Positions 7,336 through 12,968 of a stretch of 14,010 nt of DNA are shown one piece after another. Position 1 is the stretch's first letter; every line of letters starts with the position of its first letter. This DNA comes from Rhodococcus_D sp039923155 (GTDB lineage: Bacteria > Actinomycetota > Actinomycetes > Mycobacteriales > Mycobacteriaceae). Under the pieces are notes generated by a model. It saw nothing but the letters and a program-made list of their open reading frames with translations. It made no database searches and was not told the origin of the DNA. The stretch spans positions 1 through 14,010 of the forward strand of contig JBDTDI010000318.1 of assembly GCA_039923155.1 (NCBI GenBank), read 5' to 3'. A program made the position numbers and the translations under genes.

Positions 7336-7557
7336 TCAGACGGCGGTGGCCGGGGCCCAGCGCAGCTCGGCGCCGATCGACGCCCGACGCAGTCCCGCGA
7401 GGCTGTGCCGGGCCGGGGTCAGCAGCGCGGTCCACCAGCTGCGCCGGTGCTCGGCGAGAGCGCTGGCGACGGTGGCAAACGTGGTGCAGTGCACGAGGCC
7501 AGGACGGGTCGCGTCACCGAGGCGGTGACGACCCGGGCGGGCTGGGTGGCTGGGCAT
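7336..7557 (-). CDS. Hypothetical 73-residue protein
   Basis: I do not recognise it. It starts at an ATG (7557-7555) with a near-ideal ribosome binding site, GGAGG, five bases upstream, and a TACGTT -10 box about 25 nt before that. This makes it more credible than the much longer open frame that runs through it antisense to coaE. The protein is basic and Ala/Arg-rich. The middle, LVHCTTFATVASALAEHRRSW (21-41) followed by WTALLTPARHSLAGLRRASI, could form two amphipathic helices. There is no signal peptide or membrane segment, and a single cysteine (C24). It is divergent from coaE and convergent with the lipoprotein gene. Confidence 0.68.
   Translation of the reverse strand: MPSHPARPGRHRLGDATRPGLVHCTTFATVASALAEHRRSWWTALLTPARHSLAGLRRASIGAELRWAPATAV
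7506..7534 (-). repeat. Hairpin near the 5' end of the 73-residue gene
   Basis: CGTCACCG (7512-7519) and CGGTGACG (7523-7530) are perfect arms around an AGG loop, extended by GGGT/ACCC (7506-7509, 7531-7534) across a two-base bulge. It lies within codons 9-17 of the minus-strand gene, where structure could affect translation or mRNA stability. It may also just reflect high GC. Confidence 0.4.
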
Positions 7558-7562
7558 GACTT

Positions 7563-7594
7563 CCTCCGTGCGGTGCGATTTCGTCCAAAACGTA
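7563..7594 (-). promoter_or_regulatory. Promoter and Shine-Dalgarno of the 73-residue gene
   Basis: The minus strand reads TACGTT (7594-7589), then about 21 bases later GGAGGAA (7567-7561), then ATG at 7557. The -10 fits TAnnnT. The Shine-Dalgarno is one of the strongest in the window and decides the start. Confidence 0.6.
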
Positions 7595-7641
7595 CGCACC
7601 ACCGCCGTGACGACCGGGGAGGCGCGCCGATAGCGCTGTGT

Positions 7642-7654
7642 CACAATTCGGTTC
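7642..7654 (+). promoter_or_regulatory. Candidate -10 box of coaE (leaderless)
   Basis: CACAAT (7642-7647) is followed by seven bases and the GTG at 7655. It keeps the A and last T of TAnnnT but has C at the first position, so it is weaker than the others. No Shine-Dalgarno is present. Confidence 0.4.
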
Positions 7655-8851
7655 GTGCTGAAGGTGGGTTTGACGGGCGGGATCGGGGCGGGCAAGTCGA
7701 CGGTGGCGGCCCAGCTCGCGGGTCTCGGTGCCGTGGTGATCGACGCGGACCGCATCGCGCGGGAGGTCGTGGAACCAGGGACCCCTGGGCTCGAGGCGGT
7801 GGTCCACGCGTTCGGCGCGGAGGTGCTGACCAGCGAGGGTGCGCTGGACCGGGCGGCCCTGGCGGCGAGGGTGTTCGGCGACGACGCGGCGCGAAACACC
7901 CTGAACGGCGTGCTGCACCCGCTGATCGGGGCACGAACGGCCACCCTGGCCGCCGCAGCTGAACCGAATACTATTGTGGTACATGATGTCCCGTTGATCG
8001 TGGAGAACAGGATGGCGACCGCGTTCCACCTCGTGCTGGTGGTTGGGGTGGACGAGGCCGAGCGGGTGCGGCGGCTGCAGTCGCAGCGGGGGATGAGCGA
8101 GGCTGACGCCCGGGCGCGGGTTGCCGCGCAAGCCTCCGACGCCCAGCGCAGGGCCGTGGCGGACGTGTGGCTGGACAACGGTGGGGCGCCCGGTTCGCTC
8201 GAGCCGGTCGTCCAGGAACTGTGGCACGAGCGTCTGGTGCCGTTCGAGCGCCACGTCCGCGAGCGCACCTGGCCGCGGAACACGCCGGTGCTGGTGGCGG
8301 CCGACCCGACCTGGAGCGCGCAGGGCGCGCGGCTGGTCGCACGGTTGGCGGCGGTGCTGGGGGAACGCGCGGTGCGGGTGGACCACATCGGCTCGACCTC
8401 GGTACCGGGCCTGGGCGCGAAGGACGTGCTGGACCTGCAGGTGGCGGTCACCAGCCTGGACGTCGCCGACGCCTTCGCCGACGAGCTGGCCGAGGCCGGG
8501 TTCCCGCGCCACCCGTACCGGCAGGACCGCCCCAAGGTGGAGCACCCCGACCCTGCGTCGTGGTCCAAGCGGCTCCACGTGAACGCTGACCCAGGCCGGG
8601 CGGCCAACGTGCACGTGCGGGTGGAGGGCTCACCGGGCCAGCGCTTCGCACTGCTGTTCCCCGCCTGGTTGCGGGCCGAGCCCGGGGTGCGGGCGGAGTA
8701 CATGGCCGTGAAGCGGGCCGCGGCAGTCGGTGCGCGGGAGGGGCTCGACTACGCCGAGGCCAAGGAGCCGTGGTTCGACGCGGCGTACCCCCGGGCGCTG
8801 GCCTGGGCCGAGCTCACGGGGTGGTCGCCGAGAACGGTGAGCCTCAGGTGA
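7655..8851 (+). CDS. coaE: Dephospho-CoA kinase fused to a GrpB/UPF0157 domain
   Basis: 398 residues in two parts. Residues 1-200 are dephospho-CoA kinase, the last step of coenzyme A synthesis: Walker A GGIGAGKST (8-16), VIDADRIAREVVEPGTPGL (28-46) with the expected catalytic Asp at about 30, HDVPLIVE (110-117) and the lid RRLQSQRGMSEADARARVAAQ (139-159). Residues 208-390 are a GrpB-family domain of the nucleotidyltransferase superfamily, with VDHIGSTSVPGLGAKDVLDL (242-261). Stand-alone bacterial CoaE is about 200 residues; this fusion is typical of mycobacteria and relatives, and the role of its second half is unsettled. The GTG start gives MLKVGLTGGIGAGKS directly, and a -10 box lies seven bases upstream. 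A short run of A/T-rich codons occurs at 7962-7999. The gene converges with the DUF402 gene, 19 bp between stops. Confidence 0.95.
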   Translation: MLKVGLTGGIGAGKSTVAAQLAGLGAVVIDADRIAREVVEPGTPGLEAVVHAFGAEVLTSEGALDRAALAARVFGDDAARNTLNGVLHPLIGARTATLAAAAEPNTIVVHDVPLIVENRMATAFHLVLVVGVDEAERVRRLQSQRGMSEADARARVAAQASDAQRRAVADVWLDNGGAPGSLEPVVQELWHERLVPFERHVRERTWPRNTPVLVAADPTWSAQGARLVARLAAVLGERAVRVDHIGSTSVPGLGAKDVLDLQVAVTSLDVADAFADELAEAGFPRHPYRQDRPKVEHPDPASWSKRLHVNADPGRAANVHVRVEGSPGQRFALLFPAWLRAEPGVRAEYMAVKRAAAVGAREGLDYAEAKEPWFDAAYPRALAWAELTGWSPRTVSLR

Positions 8852-8895
8852 TCCCCACGTGATCCGGGGGTCACGGCGGTGAGCCCCAGGTGACC
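8835..8895. repeat. Direct repeat spanning the coaE and DUF402 gene ends
   Basis: CGGTGAGCCTCAGGTGATC (8835-8853) recurs as CGGTGAGCCCCAGGTGACC (8877-8895), 17 of 19 bases identical, 42 bp apart. The first copy holds the coaE stop; the second encodes the end of the convergent DUF402 gene. It could be a small local duplication. Confidence 0.6.
8848..8874. terminator. Hairpin shared by convergent coaE and DUF402 gene ends
   Basis: GTGATCCCC (8848-8856) pairs with GGGGGTCAC (8866-8874), nine pairs including one G-U, with a nine-base loop. The coaE stop TGA (8849-8851) and the opposite-strand stop of the DUF402 gene (8873-8871) are the two halves of the same stem. There is no T-run, so termination is inferred from position and symmetry. 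Confidence 0.55.
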
Positions 8896-9383
8896 GGCAT
8901 GCCGATGCTGGTGAGCCAGCGGTCGAGGTCGTGGCCGTGGGCGGCGAGGCCGTCGACCGCCACCGCCATCCGTTCCACGGCCCGCTGGGCGGAGTCCGGC
9001 GGCAGCAGCCCCGCGGCCGTCGCCTCCAGCAGCTCGTCGACGTCGAGCAGCTCGGTGTCGCTGCCGGTGCGCACCACCAGGTCGAGGTAGTGATCCACCG
9101 AGCGCCACACGGAATCCTCCCTCGTGTACTCCCCGATGTCGACGTAGTGGTCCTGGTCTCGCTCGTGACCGGGGGTGAAGTGGAACACCGTCGCGCGCAC
9201 ACCCAGGTCGGGAAGCATCCACGACTCGAGGTAGTGGAAGCTCGGGTGGTCGGCGGGGCGCGCGAGGTAGAGCCCCCAGGGCTGTTCCGAGTAGACGTCG
9301 ACCCCGCGCACCACGCCCTTGGGGTCGGTGTTGGTCCGGGCGGACACGTCGAACAGCTCGACCTTGGGTGGGTGCAACGCCAT
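8871..9383 (-). CDS. DUF402 domain protein
   Basis: 170 residues. The middle, TVFHFTPGHERDQDHYVDIGEYTREDSVWRSVDHYLDLVVRTG (about 65-107), followed by LLDVDELLEATAAGLL, is the DUF402 pattern, with conserved acidic and aromatic residues around D98 and D101. Characterised members include a staphylococcal nucleoside di/triphosphatase and FomD, which hydrolyses a cytidylyl-phosphonate, so a phosphohydrolase is likely; the substrate here is unknown. The M. tuberculosis equivalent by position is Rv1632c, also between coaE and uvrB. The protein is probably cytoplasmic, as no signal or membrane segment is seen. The ATG at 9383 follows a TAGGTT box by eight bases. The C-terminal 60 residues are helical and diverge from the core. 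Confidence 0.85.
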   Translation of the reverse strand: MALHPPKVELFDVSARTNTDPKGVVRGVDVYSEQPWGLYLARPADHPSFHYLESWMLPDLGVRATVFHFTPGHERDQDHYVDIGEYTREDSVWRSVDHYLDLVVRTGSDTELLDVDELLEATAAGLLPPDSAQRAVERMAVAVDGLAAHGHDLDRWLTSIGMPVTWGSPP

Positions 9384-9397
9384 GCGGGCAGAACCTA
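9384..9397 (-). promoter_or_regulatory. Candidate -10 box of the DUF402 gene (leaderless)
   Basis: The minus strand reads TAGGTT (9397-9392) followed by eight bases and the ATG at 9383. No Shine-Dalgarno is present. It gives the DUF402 gene its own promoter, although the EthD-like gene ends just upstream on the same strand. Confidence 0.5.
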
Positions 9398-9422
9398 GCC
9401 CCCCGGCTCGGTCCCGCGCAGG

Positions 9423-9731
9423 CTAGATCCGGTCGACGAGCGGGTGGTGCCACATGGTGGTGCCGGCCCCGGCGAAGTGGGCGAGGTCGGCCACCGCCGC
9501 GGCCGACTCGGGGGAGCTCATCCCGGCCGTCATGTCGGCGGCGGAGTCGAAGTGAAGCTCCGCCACCATGTAGTAGGCGGGTCTGGTGCCGTCCATGGAG
9601 GCGCAGTGCCCGGTGGTGAACCCCCGCAGGCCCGGGATCCGAGCGGCGAGCGGTACGTGGGTGGCCGTGTAGTGCTCGTCGAACGCGGCGGTGTCGGTCG
9701 GATGGTGGTAGCTGATCACGAGTGCGTGCAT
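9423..9731 (-). CDS. EthD-like dimeric alpha/beta-barrel (ferredoxin-fold) protein
   Basis: 102 residues. The start MHALVISYHHPTDTAAFDEHYTATHVPLAARIPGLRGFTTG matches the EthD family: a beta strand, then F-xxx-Y-xx-THVPLA-xxx-PGL. The segment PAYYMVAELHFDSAADMTAGMSSPE (51-75) is the second half, ending MWHHPLVDRI. EthD proteins are small dimers; the founding member is needed for ethyl tert-butyl ether degradation, but most have no known substrate. The start is supported by GGGAG (9746-9742), ten bases upstream. It precedes the DUF402 gene on the same strand with a 39-bp gap and is divergent from uvrB; no clear -10 box was found for it. Confidence 0.85.
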   Translation of the reverse strand: MHALVISYHHPTDTAAFDEHYTATHVPLAARIPGLRGFTTGHCASMDGTRPAYYMVAELHFDSAADMTAGMSSPESAAAVADLAHFAGAGTTMWHHPLVDRI

Positions 9732-9789
9732 GAGGGACTCTCTCCCGCCGCGTCGTCTTCCCACAAGTCCTGACCGGCTCACCGGGTTC

Positions 9790-9818
9790 TTGTCGGGGTC
9801 CACGCCTACCCTGGGGCC
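9790..9818 (+). promoter_or_regulatory. uvrB promoter with PafBC (RecA-independent DNA-damage) motif
   Basis: TTGTCGGGG (9790-9798), exactly eight bases, then TACCCT (9807-9812), then six bases and the GTG of uvrB at 9819. The mycobacterial RecA-independent damage promoter is TTGTCRGTG-N8-TAnnnT; this copy differs at one position of the nine-base box and keeps the spacing and -10. The transcript would be leaderless. PafBC activating uvrB after DNA damage is inferred from the motif alone. Confidence 0.65.
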
Positions 9819-12035
9819 GTGGCCCAGAAGACGAAGACCCGCCCCGAGAAGACCGACGAACGGGACACGGTCGTCCCCGAGCACGGCCCGGTCTCGCACT
9901 CCGAGTTCCGCCCGGTCAGCGACGTGCCGCGGCGCAAGGGCGAGTTCCAGATGGTGAGCGACTACGCACCTGCCGGTGACCAGCCCGCGGCGATCGACGA
10001 GCTGGAGCGCCGCCTCGCCGACGGCGAGCCCGACGTGGTGCTGCTGGGGGCCACTGGTACCGGCAAGTCGGCCACCACGGCCTGGCTGGTCGAGCGGGTG
10101 CAACGGCCCACCCTGGTGCTTGCGCCGAACAAGACCCTGGCGGCGCAGCTGGCCAACGAGCTGCGGGGCTACTTCCCGCACAACGCGGTGGAGTACTTCG
10201 TCTCCTACTACGACTACTACCAGCCCGAGGCCTACGTCCCCCAGACCGACACCTACATCGAGAAGGACTCCTCGGTCAACGACGACGTGGAGCGGTTGCG
10301 GCACTCGGCGACGATGAGCCTGCTCACCCGGCGTGACGTCATCGTGGTGGCCTCGGTGAGCTGCATCTACGGCCTCGGCACCCCGCAGGAGTACCTCGAC
10401 CGGTCCATCAACCTGCGGGTGGGTGACACCATGGATCGGGAGGCCCTGCTGCGCGCCCTGGTCGACGTGCAGTACACCCGCAACGACATATCGTTCGCCC
10501 GGGGCACCTTCCGCGTGCGGGGCGACACGGTGGAGGTGATCCCTGCCTACGAGGAGCTGGCCGTGCGGATCGAGTTCTTCGGCGACGAGGTGGAGGCGCT
10601 GCACTACCTGCACCCGCTGACCGGGGACGTGGTCCGCGACGTGGACGCGACGCGCGTGTTCCCGGCCACCCACTACGTCGCCGGACCGGAACGCATGGAG
10701 CGCGCGACCCGAGACATCGAGGCCGAGCTGGCTGAGCAGCTGGAGAAGATGGAGGGCTCGGGCAAGCTGTTGGAGGCTCAGCGGCTGCGCATGCGCACCA
10801 CCTACGACCTGGAGATGATGCGGCAGGTCGGGTTCTGCTCCGGCATCGAGAACTACTCACGGCACGTCGACGGGCGCCCAGCCGGCTCGGCCGGCGCCAC
10901 CCTGCTCGACTACTTTCCTGACGACTTCCTGCTGGTCATCGACGAGTCGCACGTGACCGTGCCCCAGGTCGGGGGCATGTACGAGGGCGACATGAGCCGC
11001 AAGCGCACCCTGGTGGAGCACGGGTTCCGGCTGCCCAGCGCGATGGACAACCGGCCGCTGCGCTGGGAGGAGTTCACCGACCGCATCGGACAGACCGTGT
11101 ACCTCTCGGCCACGCCGGGCCGCTACGAGATGGCGCAGGCGCACGGTGAGTTCGTGGAGCAGGTGATCCGCCCGACCGGTCTGGTGGACCCCAAGGTGGT
11201 GGTGAAGCCGACCAAGGGCCAGATCGACGACCTCGTCCACGAGATCAAGGTGCGCGCCGAGCGGGACGAACGGGTGCTGGTCACCACGCTGACCAAGAAG
11301 ATGTCCGAGGACCTCACCGACTACCTGCTCGAGCTGGGGATTAAGGTCCGCTACCTGCACTCGGAGGTCGACACGCTGCGTCGGGTGGAGCTGCTGCGGC
11401 AGCTGCGTCAGGGTGACTTCGACGTGCTGGTGGGGATCAACCTGCTGCGCGAGGGCCTGGACCTGCCCGAGGTCAGCCTGGTGGCCATCCTGGACGCCGA
11501 CAAGGAAGGTTTCCTGCGCAGCGCCACCTCGCTGATCCAGACCATCGGCCGCGCCGCCCGCAACGTCTCCGGCGAGGTGCACATGTACGCGGACAAGATG
11601 ACCGCTTCGATGTCCCAGGCCATCGAGGAGACCGACCGTCGGCGCGAGAAGCAGGTCGCCTACAACACGGAGCGCGGCCTGGACCCCCAGCCCCTGCGCA
11701 AGAAGATCGGTGACCTGCTCGACGTGGTGTACGCCGAGGCGGAAGACAGTGTGGGCGACGGCGGGGTCGGCATCGGTGGGTCGGGCCGCAACTCCAGCCG
11801 GGGCAAGCGGGCGACGGGGGAGCCGGGTCGGGTGAACCACAGCTCGGGCGTGGTCGAGGGCCGCGACGTCAGCTCGATGCCGCGCGCCGACCTGGCCGAC
11901 CTGGTGCAGCAGCTCACGGACCAGATGATGAGCGCGGCCCGCGACCTGCAGTTCGAGCTCGCCGGGCGGTTGCGGGACGAGATCCACGACCTGAAGAAGG
12001 AGCTGCGGGGCATGGACGCGGCCGGGCTCAGCTGA
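9819..12035 (+). CDS. uvrB: Excinuclease ABC subunit B
   Basis: 738 residues. UvrB is the damage-verifying helicase-like subunit of nucleotide excision repair: it is loaded by UvrA, then recruits UvrC. Visible are Walker A GATGTGKSATT (K83), the DNA-inserting beta-hairpin FVSYYDYYQPEAYVPQTDT (127-145), helicase motif II IDESH (D375, E376), GINLLREGLDLPEVSL, motif VI QTIGRAARN (574-582) and a C-terminal UVR motif (about 695-732) that contacts UvrC. It closely resembles M. tuberculosis UvrB (about 698 residues). The extra length is a charged N-terminal extension of about 17 residues (MAQKTKTRPEKTDERD) and a Gly/Ser-rich linker near 645-670. The GTG start is supported by a -10 box six bases upstream; there is no Shine-Dalgarno. 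The last codons form part of a palindrome. PolA would fill the gap left by UvrABC. Confidence 0.98.
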   Translation: MAQKTKTRPEKTDERDTVVPEHGPVSHSEFRPVSDVPRRKGEFQMVSDYAPAGDQPAAIDELERRLADGEPDVVLLGATGTGKSATTAWLVERVQRPTLVLAPNKTLAAQLANELRGYFPHNAVEYFVSYYDYYQPEAYVPQTDTYIEKDSSVNDDVERLRHSATMSLLTRRDVIVVASVSCIYGLGTPQEYLDRSINLRVGDTMDREALLRALVDVQYTRNDISFARGTFRVRGDTVEVIPAYEELAVRIEFFGDEVEALHYLHPLTGDVVRDVDATRVFPATHYVAGPERMERATRDIEAELAEQLEKMEGSGKLLEAQRLRMRTTYDLEMMRQVGFCSGIENYSRHVDGRPAGSAGATLLDYFPDDFLLVIDESHVTVPQVGGMYEGDMSRKRTLVEHGFRLPSAMDNRPLRWEEFTDRIGQTVYLSATPGRYEMAQAHGEFVEQVIRPTGLVDPKVVVKPTKGQIDDLVHEIKVRAERDERVLVTTLTKKMSEDLTDYLLELGIKVRYLHSEVDTLRRVELLRQLRQGDFDVLVGINLLREGLDLPEVSLVAILDADKEGFLRSATSLIQTIGRAARNVSGEVHMYADKMTASMSQAIEETDRRREKQVAYNTERGLDPQPLRKKIGDLLDVVYAEAEDSVGDGGVGIGGSGRNSSRGKRATGEPGRVNHSSGVVEGRDVSSMPRADLADLVQQLTDQMMSAARDLQFELAGRLRDEIHDLKKELRGMDAAGLS

Positions 12036-12046
12036 GCCCGGCCGCG
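12017..12046. terminator. 30-bp perfect palindrome over the uvrB stop codon
   Basis: CGCGGCCGGGCTCAG (12017-12031) is followed at once by its exact complement (12032-12046). The uvrB stop TGA at 12033-12035 lies in the right arm, and the last five codons lie in the left. As RNA it would fold with a four-base loop. The convergent ABC permease gene ends 17 bp away, so it may serve both strands. Confidence 0.8.
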
Positions 12047-12062
12047 ATCGGTCGGCAGAGCG

Positions 12063-12968
12063 TCAGCTGGTGATGTCCTTGGTGGAGAACCGCCACCAGG
12101 CCGCAGCGCCGAGCACGGTGGCGTAGACCAGGGACGAAAACACCCCGCGCACCATCTGGTCCCAGTTGACCTGGCTGTTCAGCAACCCGATCCACGCGTT
12201 CGCGTAGTGGGTGGGCAGGTAGCTGCGGACGCCGCCCAGCGCGGGAATCGCGTCCAGGATCTGGCTCAGGATGTTGATCATGACGGCGCCACCGACCGCC
12301 CCCAGCGGTGCGTCGGTGAGCACCGACAGGGCCATGGCAAGACCGGCGACCCAGCTGAGCTGCAGCGCCAGGAACACCACCGCCAGCACCAGCCGCACCA
12401 CCCCCGTGCCGTAGTCCAGTGCTCCCCCCACCGGGTTCAGTACCGGTGACGTGCCGTACGCGACGGTGCCCAGGGCGAGGGCGACGGCCGGCAGCAGCAC
12501 CAACCCGAACAGCGACACCCCCCCGGCCACGAGAGCCTTCTGCCGCAGCAGCCGAGCCCGCGGCACCGGCGCGGCCAGCAGGTAGCGCAGGCTCGACCAG
12601 GAGGCCTCGCTCGCCACCGAGTCACCGAAGAACAACGAGACCACCACGACCAGCAGGAAACCGGTGGACACGAACAGGGTGAACACGGTGAAGTTCAGCC
12701 CGCCCTTGGTGGCCAGGTCGACGAACCCGCCCGAACGGGAGTCGGAGCTGTTCCCGAAGGTGAACGCCAGCGCGAGCAGGAACGGCAGCAGCACCAGGAA
12801 GCCGAGGCTGATCTGGGTGCGTCGACGGGTCAGCTGGCGCCGCAGCTCGCTGCGCGCGGACAAGGTACGACCGGCCCGGTACCCGGGGGCGCGCCCGTCC
12901 GCGGGTTCGAACCCTGCCGGTGCGGGGTGCGCGCCCGCAGACGCGGGGACGGTTGACGGTTCGCTCAC
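12063..12968 (-). CDS. ABC-2 type transporter permease
   Basis: 301 residues. About 50 N-terminal residues are Pro/Ala-rich and cytoplasmic, then about six membrane segments (near 53-71, 94-115, 145-170, 191-215, 221-238, 274-292). EASWSSLRYLLAAPVPRARLLRQK (121-144) is the typical ABC-2 loop after the second helix, where the permease meets its ATPase. These exporters handle drugs, lipids or polymers; the substrate is not predictable. The GTG start at 12968 overlaps the last base of the upstream ATPase stop (TAGTG), so the two are translationally coupled and form one transporter. GGAGGAG lies five bases before the GTG. The stop lies 17 bp from the uvrB palindrome. Confidence 0.9.
   Translation of the reverse strand: MSEPSTVPASAGAHPAPAGFEPADGRAPGYRAGRTLSARSELRRQLTRRRTQISLGFLVLLPFLLALAFTFGNSSDSRSGGFVDLATKGGLNFTVFTLFVSTGFLLVVVVSLFFGDSVASEASWSSLRYLLAAPVPRARLLRQKALVAGGVSLFGLVLLPAVALALGTVAYGTSPVLNPVGGALDYGTGVVRLVLAVVFLALQLSWVAGLAMALSVLTDAPLGAVGGAVMINILSQILDAIPALGGVRSYLPTHYANAWIGLLNSQVNWDQMVRGVFSSLVYATVLGAAAWWRFSTKDITS

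Noticed and set aside
7621..7628. GGCGCGCC palindrome shared with the one at 4934-4941 in another intergenic region
   Set aside because: Eight-base GC palindromes are expected by chance in DNA this GC-rich.
7336..8703. 455-codon minus-strand open frame across coaE
   Set aside because: Only its last 73 codons have a ribosome binding site and start. The rest is antisense to conserved CoaE.
9674..9685. TCGAAC half-site upstream of uvrB as a LexA site
   Set aside because: The second half (GTTCGA) is missing, and the site lies inside the EthD-like coding region.
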